From positions 159,036 through 223,035 of the forward strand of contig NZ_JAFLJM010000008.1 of NCBI RefSeq assembly GCF_017745675.1: a stretch of 64,000 nucleotides of DNA. The letters are read 5' to 3'. A program made the translations under genes and the position numbers. The notes under the pieces were generated by a model that searched no databases, had not been told where the DNA came from, and was given only the letters and a program-made list of their open reading frames with translations. Source of the DNA: Alkalihalobacillus sp. BA299 (GTDB lineage: Bacteria; Bacillota; Bacilli; Bacillales; Bacillaceae_F). The stretch's first letter is position 1. Every line of letters starts with the position of its first letter. This document shows positions 27,414 to 36,285 of this stretch, in pieces.

Positions 27414-28145
27414 ATGGAAAAAAACGGTATGCAACTCGTTGATCATTTAACAGAATTACGTAGTCGAATTATTGTTACTTTAATAGCTTTTGTCATTGCC
27501 CTAATTGGCTCATTTGTTTTTGTAAAAGACATTTATCAATACTTAGTAAAGGACTTTGATGGAAAACTAGCACTATTAGGTCCAGGCGATATTCTTTGGG
27601 TGTATATGATGATTGCAGCGGTAATTGCCATTGCGATTACAATCCCCATTGCAGCCTTTCAATTATGGCGATTTATCAAACCGGCCCTCACAAAACACGA
27701 GCAACGAACCACTTTACTTTTCATTCCTGGTTTATTTACTTTATTTATTGGTGGTATATCCTTTGGTTACTTTGTTTTGTTTCCACTCGTTCTTACCTTT
27801 TTAACGAGTATCGCCGGAGATCAATTTGAAACGTTTTTCACAGCAGAAAAGTATTTTCAGTTTATGCTCCACCTGACATTACCTTTTGGCTTTTTATTTG
27901 AAATGCCTGCAGTAGTCATGTTCTTGACTAAATTAGGAATTGTAAACCCTCAAAAACTTGTTAAAGTAAGAAAATTTGCTTATTTTTTACTCATTGTCCT
28001 TTCTGTTTTAATAACACCTCCTGATTTTATTTCAGATGTTTTAGTCATTATTCCTTTATTAATTTTGTACGAAATTAGCATTACGTTAAGCAAAATCGTT
28101 TATAGGAAAAAGATTTCTACAGAAGCATCTGTCGCTTCGAGTTAA
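27414..28145 (+). CDS. tatC: twin-arginine translocase subunit TatC
   Basis: A 243-residue membrane protein with six helices that recognises the twin-arginine signal. It has QLVDHLTELRSRIIVTLIAF at the N-terminus (typical HLxELR motif), the periplasmic-side FIKPALTKHEQR loop, and FLFEMPAVVMFL near 160-172. AAGGAG lies before ATG. It closes the phoX-tatA-tatC unit. Confidence 0.93.
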   Translation: MEKNGMQLVDHLTELRSRIIVTLIAFVIALIGSFVFVKDIYQYLVKDFDGKLALLGPGDILWVYMMIAAVIAIAITIPIAAFQLWRFIKPALTKHEQRTTLLFIPGLFTLFIGGISFGYFVLFPLVLTFLTSIAGDQFETFFTAEKYFQFMLHLTLPFGFLFEMPAVVMFLTKLGIVNPQKLVKVRKFAYFLLIVLSVLITPPDFISDVLVIIPLLILYEISITLSKIVYRKKISTEASVASS

Positions 28146-28245
28146 AGGAGGAAGTTGAGTGATTGTCGTTTGTCCTAAACATGTAAAAAATAGCCAAGGA
28201 AATAAATAATTCATTAAACCAATTTACATTAACATCAAAAAGAAA

Positions 28246-28294
28246 TCTCCCTCTTCATGTACGGTGAGCGGTGCCAAGTGAAAAGAGGGAGATG
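28246..28294 (+). terminator. terminator-like hairpin after tatC
   Basis: ATCTCCCTCTT (28246-28256) pairs perfectly with AAGAGGGAGAT (28284-28294) around a 27-base loop. The T tract is weak, so termination strength is uncertain. Confidence 0.6.
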
Positions 28295-28401
28295 AATTTC
28301 GGATAGTGATAACGGAACTGGGTCGTCATTTACAGCTTCATTACAAGCATACTTTTTATCAGCTCTATTTTTTTAAAATTACCACTGTATCTTTCACTCC
28401 A

Positions 28402-28527
28402 TCAGTCTGAAAACGTTTGGATTGGATCTCCTGCTTTTTTATAAATTTCCGTCACAAGTGTTGTCGTCATCGTTGCGGATTGTCCATCTACAAATGGAAG
28501 GCGGTCTTTTTCAATCGTTCCACCTCC
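28402..28527 (-). pseudogene. short C-terminal remnant in the pectin relic cluster
   Basis: The reading frame directly after the GH28 stop gives about 40 residues, IEKDRLPFVDGQSATMTTTL and then VTEIYKKAGDPIQTFSD, ending in TGA. It reads like the conserved tail of a larger enzyme, possibly a sugar oxidoreductase of the same pathway, but I cannot name it. No start codon or N-terminal part exists. Confidence 0.45.
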
Positions 28528-29035
28528 CTACAAAGCTGAAATAGAAATAGACTTACGATCCACTTCATATCCTATTCGAATTTTTTCTTTCTCTACAGGG
28601 CCCTTTGAAAACCATTTAATATTTTTAGAGGTAGTCCCCGAAACGTTTAATAGCGTATTTACTTCTGTTAAACTTTCAGCTTGGTGGATACAAACATCAG
28701 TACAATGCTCCAAGTCTAGTACTATTTCGCCTGCTGTTTTTATGGATAGATTCGTAAAATCAATGTTCTTTCCATAAGAGGCGATGACTCCTTGATCAGC
28801 ATTCATGATCACCATCAAAAACACCACTTCCGGTAAAAGCAACATGCTCTAACCCTTCCCCATCGAGTGGTGACTGACAACGGACGACCTCCTCGCCTTC
28901 AAAGCTCGATATAATTAATGGAAAATCCGTAAATTCACGAGAAAATAATACAACAGCACCAGCTTCGACATGTAAATTTAAATGACTTGTTAATGTGATG
29001 GGTCCGGTAAGCCAAACCCCAGCTGGGACGATCAC
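28528..29035 (-). pseudogene. GH28 polygalacturonase-type hydrolase, broken
   Basis: Two overlapping frames carry pieces of one glycoside hydrolase family 28 protein. The upstream piece (29035-28796) has PAGVWLTGPITLTSHLNLHV and EAGAVVLFS, typical of the N-terminal half of exo-polygalacturonases, and stops after VFDGDHEC. The downstream piece (28845-28528) resumes in another frame with ASYGKNIDFTNLSIKT and ends near the C-terminus. The central part with the catalytic aspartates is missing. So the gene has both a deletion and a frameshift. Confidence 0.75.
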
Positions 29036-29110
29036 CTTTCCTCCGCCAGCTTTTGCACAAGCCTTGATTGCCGCTTAAACGATGTAAACGCTTTCGCATT
29101 GCGACTTGAA

Positions 29111-29410
29111 TTATCCTTTTAGGTCGTTATGTCCGAACTGTATAAATAAATAATCACCACTACCAATCTCATTTCTAACCTTGTCTAAATGTCCTTCTGT
29201 AAGAAAGTTTTTTGAACTACGACCTGAAGCTGCTTCATTTACAATTTTGATATGGTTATCCATAAAGTCTGGTAATAATTCGCCCCAACCTGCTCGTGGT
29301 CGAACTGACTTATCATATTTACAACATGTTGAATCTCCTACTAAAAACACCTTCGTACTCAAAACGCCTTCCCCCTCTTTTTCCGTTATACATGAGATTG
29401 TAGATTCCAA
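29111..29410 (-). pseudogene. rhamnogalacturonan acetylesterase (SGNH family), N-terminal fragment
   Basis: The 99-residue frame contains the SGNH block I motif VFLVGDSTCCKYD, then RPRAGWGELLPDF, the block II-III region VNEAASGRSSKNF and YLFIQFGHNDLKG. These fit RhgT-type esterases that remove acetyl groups from rhamnogalacturonan. The C-terminal half with the Asp-His pair is absent; the frame ends directly after the GHND block. Confidence 0.7.
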
Positions 29411-29459
29411 GATTTAAATATCTTTTCAATCGTATACTGGTAGTCCATCACTCGTTAAC

Positions 29460-29609
29460 TTACAGTTCATAAATACATAGCCAAAAATTCTTAAACACTT
29501 GTTGATCGCCATTCATATAGGCAGCTAAAGCTTGACCGACGACTTCGCCTCTACCAGCAGAGTTTTCAAACGTTACGTTTTCGATTACAATATCATCAGC
29601 TACAATCAT
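29460..29609 (-). pseudogene. pectinesterase fragment
   Basis: Forty-nine residues carry the recognisable core of a carbohydrate esterase 8 pectinesterase: ADDIVIENVTFENSAGRGEV, VGQALAAYMNGDQQVFKN. After the FKN the usual GYQDTLY catalytic part is replaced by a short unrelated tail and a stop. Only the middle of the enzyme remains. Confidence 0.65.
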
Positions 29610-29766
29610 GCGCCCTACCTCCTCTAAATTGTTTTTTTAACCATCGTTCACATAACGTCGTCCAAGCAAAGGCTTCCGGATGATCAGCGGCTAACCCTAA
29701 CCCATGCCTTCCACTTTCAAACGAGTGAAGTTCTAAAGGGATTTGATGCTTTCTTAATGCTAAGAT
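29596..29766 (-). pseudogene. alpha/beta-hydrolase esterase, C-terminal fragment
   Basis: The frame from 29766 reads LALRKHQIPLELHSFESGRH and GLGLAADHPEAFAWTTLCER, the conserved C-terminal His region of small acetyl esterases found in pectin and xylan clusters. It overlaps the following pectinesterase piece by 14 bases with an AGAGGAGG ribosome site between, which keeps the trace of an old operon. The N-terminal nucleophile part is lost. Confidence 0.6.
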
Positions 29767-29781
29767 TTAAGTAGAGAAAAA

Positions 29782-29839
29782 AGGAGGGTGACTCATAGTA
29801 GTTGAGGTGCCTGACACTTTGCTTTTTGAGTCATCCTCT
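29782..29839 (-). terminator. terminator of the bmrCD operon
   Basis: AGGAGGGTGACTCA (29782-29795) pairs with TGAGTCATCCTCT (29827-29839), 23 bases past the bmrD stop codon. Confidence 0.7.
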
Positions 29840-29861
29840 TTACTCATCTAAATTATCGTAA

Positions 29862-31892
29862 TTACCCTACTTTAGATATTTCCTTACCTTGTTGCAGTTG
29901 ATACATTTGAAAATACTTTCCTTTACGTTGTAGTAATTCATCATGCGTTCCCCGCTCAACGATTTCGCCTCGATCCAAGACAAGAATTTGATCTGCATTT
30001 CGAATCGTCGACAGCCTGTGTGCAATGATGAATGTCGTCCTTCCTTTTTTTACAATGTTCAGTGCATGTTGGATCATCGCTTCTGTTTCGGTATCAATAT
30101 TTGCTGTTGCTTCATCTAATATTAAGATAGCAGGATCGTAAGCTAAAGCACGCGCAAATGAAATCAATTGACGCTGCCCGGCAGATAACGTACTTCCCTT
30201 TTCAAGAACAGGCTCCTCGTATTGATTTGGCAAGCTTTCAATAAAACGGGCTGCCCCTACGTCTTGCAATGCTTTTTTTACTTGGGCATCTGTAATTTCT
30301 GGATTATCTAAGCTTACATTCGAAGCAATCGTTCCTGAAAATAAGAACGGGTCTTGAAGGACAATCCCCATATGCTTTCGCAGTTGTTGACGCGGGATCT
30401 CCTTTGCATTCATTCCATCAATCGTAATCTTGCCTCGAGCAATATCGTAATACCGAAAAAGAAGATTAATAATCGAGCTCTTTCCTGAACCTGTATAACC
30501 AACTAATGCAACAGTCTCTCCTTTATTGGCTGAAAAGGTAATATTTTTTAGTACATCGTTCTCACCGTCGTAAGAAAAAGACACATTATCAAAACGAACA
30601 TTTCCTTCATAGCGAAGAATATCGCCTTCATCGACAACTTCACCCTTTTCATCAAGTAGCTGAAACACTCGCTCTGAAGCGACTCGAGCTTGTTCTAGCT
30701 GGGCTAACTGATTGACGATATCTGTAACCGGTTGAAATAAGCGATTTAAATAATCGACAAACGCATATAACATTCCAATCGAGATGAACCCTGCTGCTCC
30801 AATCGACTGTCCACCAAAATACCAGATGAGAACAACAAATGCTACGTTACGAAGAACGAACACTAAATTGTGTGAAGTTATCGCATTTAAGCTTAATAGT
30901 TTGTTTTGATACGAAAAGTGCTCCTCATTCAACTTCTCAAATTCTTTAGCCGTTTGTTCCTTACGGCGAAACGCTCGAATAATTGGCATACCCTGGATCG
31001 ATTCATTAATCATTCCATTAATATCACTTACACGTGAGCGAATAAGATGATTGTATTTCGATGCCACTTTTCGATATAGGGTCATCCAGATGATTAATAT
31101 GGGAACGAGCACTAATGTAATCATCGCTAATCTCGTATCTAGGAAAAACAAGGCGATAAATATCCCGGTCATATAAATTATACTTGTAAAAAACGTCGCT
31201 AATACTTTTACGTAAAGCTCACGGATTGCTTCTGTATCATTTGTTACACGTGAAACAATCTTTCCTGCAGGCAGGTTATCAAAATACGTGATCGGTAACC
31301 GCTGAATATGTTCAAATACATCGGTACGCATTTTTTGAATAATCCGGTTCGCTGCAGTTTGAAGCATTAATGCCTTTCCATATTGGAAAAAGGCCGCGAC
31401 AACAAGGAGTACAATATAAAACGCTAACAGTATAACCATGGGCCTGATTTCAGGTTGATAAAAATCAAATAATTGTTGTTGACTTAGCTTTTCAACTGCA
31501 AAGCTGGCTGTCTTTTCACCTTGTGCAACTGTTAGTCGGTTTTCTTCAATGGTACGATTTCCGTCAAACGGTAAATGCTCCGGGACGACATAAAAGGAAC
31601 GTCCGACTTGAACAATTTGTATTTCGCTTCCTACTTGTTCCTCAGGTACTGCATTCTGGCTGCGAGTATAATATCCACCTTTGTAAAAAACTGTTTTCTC
31701 ACTTTCTTCGACCACTTCAACCCAAGGGCTCTCAATACCAAGCATATGATCATCAATCATTTTCTTGGCAATAAAAGGGCCGGTTAGCTCCGCTGCAACG
31801 GCAACCGTAAGCATGGCTAGCGCAAGAAATATTGTCTTTTTATATAGCATCGCATATTCAAAAAGACGTTTTCCTGTTGTTTTTTGTTTCAT
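29862..31892 (-). CDS. bmrD: ABC multidrug exporter, catalytic half (BmrD/YheH type)
   Basis: A 676-residue half-transporter. Its length and the insert of about 100 residues between helices 1 and 2 (HMLGIESPWVEVVEE onwards) match BmrD of B. subtilis (673). The nucleotide domain has LVGYTGSGKSSI near 482, LSAGQRQLISFARAL near 582 and a canonical Walker B ILILDEATANIDTETE near 605 with the catalytic Glu. It starts one base after the bmrC stop codon. With BmrC it forms a heterodimer that exports drugs at the cytoplasmic membrane. Confidence 0.88.
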   Translation of the reverse strand: MKQKTTGKRLFEYAMLYKKTIFLALAMLTVAVAAELTGPFIAKKMIDDHMLGIESPWVEVVEESEKTVFYKGGYYTRSQNAVPEEQVGSEIQIVQVGRSFYVVPEHLPFDGNRTIEENRLTVAQGEKTASFAVEKLSQQQLFDFYQPEIRPMVILLAFYIVLLVVAAFFQYGKALMLQTAANRIIQKMRTDVFEHIQRLPITYFDNLPAGKIVSRVTNDTEAIRELYVKVLATFFTSIIYMTGIFIALFFLDTRLAMITLVLVPILIIWMTLYRKVASKYNHLIRSRVSDINGMINESIQGMPIIRAFRRKEQTAKEFEKLNEEHFSYQNKLLSLNAITSHNLVFVLRNVAFVVLIWYFGGQSIGAAGFISIGMLYAFVDYLNRLFQPVTDIVNQLAQLEQARVASERVFQLLDEKGEVVDEGDILRYEGNVRFDNVSFSYDGENDVLKNITFSANKGETVALVGYTGSGKSSIINLLFRYYDIARGKITIDGMNAKEIPRQQLRKHMGIVLQDPFLFSGTIASNVSLDNPEITDAQVKKALQDVGAARFIESLPNQYEEPVLEKGSTLSAGQRQLISFARALAYDPAILILDEATANIDTETEAMIQHALNIVKKGRTTFIIAHRLSTIRNADQILVLDRGEIVERGTHDELLQRKGKYFQMYQLQQGKEISKVG

Positions 31893-33641
31893 TTAACTCA
31901 CCTCACTGTAGGAATCAGCTTGTTGGCGATCATACTGCTCTTTATACCAACCTTCCTTTTCGAGTAGCTGATCATGGGTGCCTTCCTCAACAATTTGTCC
32001 TTCATCCATGACAACGATCCAGTCGGCATGCTGAACGGCAGAAAGGCGATGTGCCGTTATAAATGTCGTTTTCCCTGCGCGCTCGAGACGAATATTTTCA
32101 ATAATTTTCGCTTCCGTCTTCCCATCAACAGCTGACATCGCATCATCAAGGATGAGGATTTCAGGATTTTTAATTAACGCTCTCGCAATCGAAATACGTT
32201 GCTTTTGGCCCCCTGAAAGAGCAACTCCCTTTTCACCGACTAGTGTATCAAGTCCTTTTGGTAATGACGTTATATCCTTTTGAAAATCTGCTAATTCTAA
32301 AGCTTGATGTATTTCTGAGTCACTTACTTCATCTTTACCAAATTGCAGGTTTTCACGGATCGTTCGCGAAAAGAGAATTTGTTCTTGCGGAACATAACCG
32401 ACCCAAGCGTGGACAGTATCGACTGGAAGCTTTTGAAGAGGAACATCTTCAACAAAAATATTTCCCGCTCCAAGTGGATACTCTCGTAATAATTGCTTTA
32501 ATAGCGTCGTCTTCCCACTCCCTGTTTTTCCGACGACCCCAACCGTTTCCCCGCGGTTCACCAATAACGAAATGTCTTTTAAGTTATCAGTTGGTGATGA
32601 AGGATAACGGAATGAATAATGTTGAAACGAAATGGTGCCTGGCACCTCGACATGAGTTGGCTCGACGTCGTCTTGTACGTCTGCTTGGTAAGCAAGTGTT
32701 TCGTTGACTCGATCAAGCGATGCGTTCCCTCTTTGCAAGACATTAATAAGCTCACCTACAGCAAACATTGGCCAAATTAACATGCCTAAATACACATTAA
32801 AGGAAATCAGTTCACCAAGTGTAAGCGTCTGTTGAAATACAAGATAAGCACCAAATCCAAGTCCAATCACATAACTGAGTCCGACAAGAATTTTGATCGT
32901 CGGCTCAAACAAAGCATCGACTTTTGCAACCGCAATGTTTTTGTTGTATACATCCTCTGTCATCGCATTAAAACGTTTTTCGTCTGCTTTTTCTTGAACA
33001 TAAGCACGAATCACTCTTACACCTGAAACCGATTCAAGAACATTATCATTTAAATGACCAAATGAATCTTGGGCAACGGTAAAACGCTGGTGTATGAGTT
33101 TCCCATAATAATTAATTGCAATCGCCATTAACGGTAACGGCAGTAACGCAGCAAGTGTGAGCTGCCAGCTAATCGTAAAGCCCATTACACCAATGATAAT
33201 GATCATGAAGATCGTCGAATCAATCAATGTTAGAATCCCGAATCCAGCCGTCATTGAAATCGCTTTTAAGTCATTTGTCGCTCTTGCCATTAAATCTCCG
33301 GTCCGATTTTTCTCATAAAAGGTCGGCGTCATTTTCAAGAGATGTTTCATAAAGCGAAACCTCATAATTCTCTCAATTAAAAAGGCCCCTCCAAATAACT
33401 GATACATCCAAACATACGTAATGATATAACTGACGACAATGAGCCCTCCGTAAAACAATAATAGCTCTGTTAAACGCTCTGTTGTCATTTGGCCAAAGTG
33501 CATATCATCAATAGCGATTCCGATTATTTTCGGGGGAATAACATCTAAAAAGCTAACAAGAATTAATAATGTAACGGCAACGGTATACCGCTTCCAATAT
33601 TGTTTAAAAAACCACCCTAATTTCCAAAGTACTGAAAACAT
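31893..33641 (-). CDS. bmrC: ABC multidrug exporter, degenerate half (BmrC/YheI type)
   Basis: A 582-residue half-transporter with six membrane helices and one ATPase domain. It has VVGKTGSGKTTLLKQLL near 357, YVPQEQILFS near 405 and LSGGQKQRISIARAL near 467. The Walker B motif reads ILILDDAMSAVDGKTE, so the catalytic Glu is replaced by Asp, exactly the degenerate site known from BmrC. It lies directly upstream of the canonical partner, and its leader holds a small peptide gene and an attenuator-like terminator. Confidence 0.88.
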   Translation of the reverse strand: MFSVLWKLGWFFKQYWKRYTVAVTLLILVSFLDVIPPKIIGIAIDDMHFGQMTTERLTELLLFYGGLIVVSYIITYVWMYQLFGGAFLIERIMRFRFMKHLLKMTPTFYEKNRTGDLMARATNDLKAISMTAGFGILTLIDSTIFMIIIIGVMGFTISWQLTLAALLPLPLMAIAINYYGKLIHQRFTVAQDSFGHLNDNVLESVSGVRVIRAYVQEKADEKRFNAMTEDVYNKNIAVAKVDALFEPTIKILVGLSYVIGLGFGAYLVFQQTLTLGELISFNVYLGMLIWPMFAVGELINVLQRGNASLDRVNETLAYQADVQDDVEPTHVEVPGTISFQHYSFRYPSSPTDNLKDISLLVNRGETVGVVGKTGSGKTTLLKQLLREYPLGAGNIFVEDVPLQKLPVDTVHAWVGYVPQEQILFSRTIRENLQFGKDEVSDSEIHQALELADFQKDITSLPKGLDTLVGEKGVALSGGQKQRISIARALIKNPEILILDDAMSAVDGKTEAKIIENIRLERAGKTTFITAHRLSAVQHADWIVVMDEGQIVEEGTHDQLLEKEGWYKEQYDRQQADSYSEVS

Positions 33642-33840
33642 CCATCGTCCCTCCCTTTATTGCATCATTTGACACTCGTTCGTTAGCCACCATCCATCCA
33701 ATCACGTTCAATCATTCGAATAACCTTTTTGATTTACCATGACGGAGGTAATCGGTCACTTTACTACAACCTTAGACTGATATGTTTTTTCACTATAATG
33801 ATTTCTCATTTCCCCTAAAAAATTAGCCCTAAAAGATGCA

Positions 33841-33877
33841 AAAAGGCACCATGCTTGGGCGCACGGTGCCTAAAAAA
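33841..33877 (-). terminator. intrinsic terminator in the bmrCD leader (attenuator)
   Basis: AAAAGGCACCATGC and GCGCACGGTGCCT form a strong hairpin followed on the minus strand by TTTTTGC. It lies between the leader peptide gene and bmrC, so it must be read through for exporter expression. A second hairpin at 33892-33918 (CGTACGTCACAA / TTGTGACCTACG) lies between it and the leader peptide and may be the competing fold. Confidence 0.7.
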
Positions 33878-33961
33878 GGGCATAAAAATAACGTACGTCA
33901 CAACCATTGTGACCTACGCAGGAATCAATGCATACGAGTGCTATTATCCAAAGATAATAAT

Positions 33962-34036
33962 TTATACTCGATCATTATGGCGGGTCACATTCGATTTTAA
34001 TAAAATTGTGTTAGTGAAAACGTTTAACTGCTTCAT
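33962..34036 (-). CDS. leader peptide of the bmrCD operon
   Basis: A 24-codon frame, MKQLNVFTNTILLKSNVTRH ending NDRV, starts nine bases after GGGAGG and is followed by two hairpins and then bmrC. In B. subtilis the bmrCD genes are controlled by translation of a leader peptide (BmrB): drug-stalled ribosomes change the fold so that the terminator does not form. The same arrangement here argues for the same role, although the peptide sequence itself is not one I recognise. Confidence 0.6.
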   Translation of the reverse strand: MKQLNVFTNTILLKSNVTRHNDRV

Positions 34037-34073
34037 GACGTAACCCTCCCTTTCTTGTATATTTGCATTTATA

Positions 34074-34102
34074 AGTGTATAATTTTCCAATAATTGTGTC
34101 AA
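34074..34102 (-). promoter_or_regulatory. promoter of the bmr leader
   Basis: On the minus strand TTGACA (34097-34102), 17-base spacer, TACACT (34074-34079). The leader peptide starts about 35 bases downstream. Confidence 0.65.
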
Positions 34103-34194
34103 CAACAATTTTAATCCTTCCTTTTTTTCGACAAAATATTATTTTAGTAAAAGTAAAGACTATAGTTGAAATAAACAATAAGGAGAGGACTATC

Positions 34195-34326
34195 GTGGAT
34201 CAACCAAAAACAACTGTTGCTGGTACAAATATCGAAGAAGTCAAACGGCTCAATGCTCAATCTGGCCTCACCTATAACGAAGTAAAAGCACTGCTGGCAA
34301 AACAGAAACGAACAGCCAAAAAGTAA
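34195..34326 (+). CDS. probable small acid-soluble spore protein, gamma-type
   Basis: A 43-residue soluble protein starting at GTG 34195, eight bases after AAGGAGAGG. The core TNIEEVKRLNAQSGLTYNEV resembles the repeat unit of gamma-type small acid-soluble spore proteins (TNxQEVKxQNxQS). The frame is open further upstream, but that part overlaps the bmr promoter and lacks a ribosome site. If the assignment is right, it is a single-repeat amino acid reserve of the spore. The tail is rich in Lys. Confidence 0.55.
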   Translation: MDQPKTTVAGTNIEEVKRLNAQSGLTYNEVKALLAKQKRTAKK

Positions 34327-34338
34327 TGTAATGTAAAT

Positions 34339-34377
34339 GGAGACAGGCACCTTTAACGTATTAAAGGGCCTGTCTCC
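34339..34377. terminator. shared terminator between the spore protein gene and parR
   Basis: GGAGACAGGC-CCTTTAA pairs with TTAAAGG-GCCTGTCTCC around a 4-base loop, between two convergent genes. A GTTATTTATT tail follows on the plus strand. Confidence 0.85.
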
Positions 34378-34378
34378 G

Positions 34379-34990
34379 TTATTTATTCATTTGTGCGAGA
34401 AAGCCACCAAGAAGGTTATCAACGCTCTCGTCTTTTTCTAGTGTTGCTTCCGCTGATGAAGCCACTTCTTGCTTCGCTACATCCCAATCGAAGTTTTCCA
34501 GATCATCCTCTAGGTCTACTTCATCTGTCGCTTTGACTTCTTCTAGCTCCGTTATCTCTCTTTCATGACTTGTCTCGATTGTATGCTCTAAAGGAGCTGT
34601 TTTGCTCTCCTCTTCTTGCAAGTATAGCGCCTCATTAATATCTAAAGCATTACTATTTAACGCAGCTAAAATTGAAGTTGCGCGAAGAGGATCAGTTAAT
34701 AATTGATAAACGATACTACCTAAGAGAGCTTCTGAATGGGAATGCTTCAGCCAATTTCGTTGTTCTTTCGTTAATGCTTTTGGAAGCGGAATTGCTAAGG
34801 TTTCTCTGTCTTTTGCCAGTGAATTGCTCACACCTTCTAAAGCAAATTGAGCAATTTTACTGGAAAAATTTCTTCTTTCCGTTTCCTTTAATTTTTGTAA
34901 TTGCTTAATGATATGGTCAGGTGTATCCGAAGGAAGCCGAAACGTAATTGCCTGTCCTCGTTGTATTTCTGTGGTCCCCTTTTTTTTCAT
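34379..34990 (-). CDS. parR: ParR-like centromere-binding protein
   Basis: A 203-residue protein encoded 9 bases after the actin-like gene. The N-terminus has a ribbon-helix-helix pattern, QAITFRLPSDTPDHIIKQLQ then a helix ending LEGVSNSL, as in ParR DNA-binding domains. The C-terminal half is strongly acidic and ends NLLGGFLAQMNK, a short conserved tail that may bind the filament. In type II partition systems ParR binds the centromere and caps ParM filaments. Identification rests on fold pattern, gene order and the repeats upstream. Confidence 0.7.
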   Translation of the reverse strand: MKKKGTTEIQRGQAITFRLPSDTPDHIIKQLQKLKETERRNFSSKIAQFALEGVSNSLAKDRETLAIPLPKALTKEQRNWLKHSHSEALLGSIVYQLLTDPLRATSILAALNSNALDINEALYLQEEESKTAPLEHTIETSHEREITELEEVKATDEVDLEDDLENFDWDVAKQEVASSAEATLEKDESVDNLLGGFLAQMNK

Positions 34991-34999
34991 CGAATCACC

Positions 35000-36181
35000 C
35001 TATTTATTTTCCACTGGTTTTTTCTCTGTCGCTTTTGTTTCCTTATTGTTCTTACGGACAAAATCTGAAATTAACTTATAATAGGCGTTTGCCATCATCC
35101 AAATACTTTCTTTTTCATCCTCAAAAAATTCAATATTATAGCCATCTAAGTTATTGTTTAACGTTTTAATATAATCCTTTAAAACCATAGCTCCGCCACC
35201 GACAAAATAGCAAATTTCCGTTTGAGAATTTTTTTGCCAAACATTACGAAGGTGACGGTACTGCTTTTTCGCTAACTCTAACAAAATACGATCAGTGATA
35301 TCATGGACGCTTGTCCGACTGCCTTTCACCATGATATGGTTTCGATCATTTTTTCTCGTAATAATTTCAACGACGTCACGGCGACTATCTAATTCAACCC
35401 CATGCTTAGACCGAATTTCTTCACGAATCGCCTCAAGTGATTCAGAAACCCCAATATTAAACCCTTGCGCCTTATCATCGTCTACATTTCTATTTTTAAT
35501 AACAGCTACATCGGTCGATAACCCGCCTATATCTTGAATGAGAATTCTTTTATCAATTAAATCTCGATTAATGATATTTAAATCCTTGTCCATCACTAAA
35601 TTAATATAAGCAGCAAATCCTTCTGGATACACTTTTACTTCATCAAACTTAATATTTACTTTTAGCCCTTGATACTTTGGTGTAACTAAAAACTCGACTT
35701 GGTGAACAGAGCCTAATAGTTGAGAACGATAACCGACATCTCTTCCTTCCTTCACTTCGCGGAGCGGTAACCCTGTTCCAAGAGTATAGTTGGCATCAAT
35801 AATATTTTTTAAGTCTTTTGAAGATTTCGAACTTTGTGTGCGTACTGCGTCTAATGCTAAAGAAGTGAACAGCATCACTAACGTTTGATCTTCTTCTGAT
35901 TTGCTACTTCCTGGATCAAGTTCATTAGGGTTATCGCTTTTTGTTGCTAGATTTCCAACACGATAAATGACATTGTTCTCTTTGAGAGCAGGGGAGTGAA
36001 CCCGAATATGAATTCCATCGAGCGGATCTTTTTCATTCAAATCTTCGATGCCAATAACCGGCCTATCTTCTGTATCTCTAGCTATAACATTTGGTATATA
36101 CAACTCCGAATCATACTTTCCAAAAATCGCCTTAACACAATCATTCCCTACATCAATCGCAGCAATTCGAGAAACACTCAT
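35000..36181 (-). CDS. parM: ParM/StbA-family actin-like ATPase
   Basis: A 393-residue actin-like protein. The phosphate-1 motif is AAIDVGNDCVKAIFG near 7, phosphate-2 is IQDIGGLSTDVAVI near 213, and the adenosine motif YFVGGGAMVLKDYI near 328. Such proteins polymerise with ATP and push DNA copies apart. It is the first gene of a two-gene operon with a ParR-like partner, and the promoter region contains an ordered set of GTNNAC sites. No replication gene is near, so this could be a chromosomal copy, an integrated plasmid remnant or part of a large replicon. Confidence 0.85.
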   Translation of the reverse strand: MSVSRIAAIDVGNDCVKAIFGKYDSELYIPNVIARDTEDRPVIGIEDLNEKDPLDGIHIRVHSPALKENNVIYRVGNLATKSDNPNELDPGSSKSEEDQTLVMLFTSLALDAVRTQSSKSSKDLKNIIDANYTLGTGLPLREVKEGRDVGYRSQLLGSVHQVEFLVTPKYQGLKVNIKFDEVKVYPEGFAAYINLVMDKDLNIINRDLIDKRILIQDIGGLSTDVAVIKNRNVDDDKAQGFNIGVSESLEAIREEIRSKHGVELDSRRDVVEIITRKNDRNHIMVKGSRTSVHDITDRILLELAKKQYRHLRNVWQKNSQTEICYFVGGGAMVLKDYIKTLNNNLDGYNIEFFEDEKESIWMMANAYYKLISDFVRKNNKETKATEKKPVENK

Positions 36182-36285
36182 CCAATCATCCTTTCGAATC
36201 TTTTTTGCTCGCTTTCGTATGCTTTGTTGCTTTTTAGACCGTTTGTTAAACTTTCTATAAAAACTATCATTTTCCTGCTATCTTA

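Noticed and set aside
28161..28211. 16-codon frame after tatC with a strong AAAGGAGG site (MIVVCPKHVKNSQGNK)
   Set aside because: It has a proper start signal, but is too short to support as a gene; it could be the first codons of a lost gene.
28246..28294. Group II intron end after tatC (loop with GTACGGTGAGCGG)
   Set aside because: The loop resembles part of an intron domain, but no domain V fold or reverse transcriptase is present, so a plain hairpin is more likely.
32637..32660. GGTGCCAGGCACC palindrome resembling the terminator core
   Set aside because: It lies inside the bmrC coding region (Glu-Val-Pro-Gly-Thr) and has no T run, so it is probably chance.
34075..34326. Long 83-codon version of the spore protein
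   Set aside because: The first 40 codons overlap the divergent bmr promoter and lack a ribosome site; the GTG at 34195 with AAGGAGAGG explains the conserved part.
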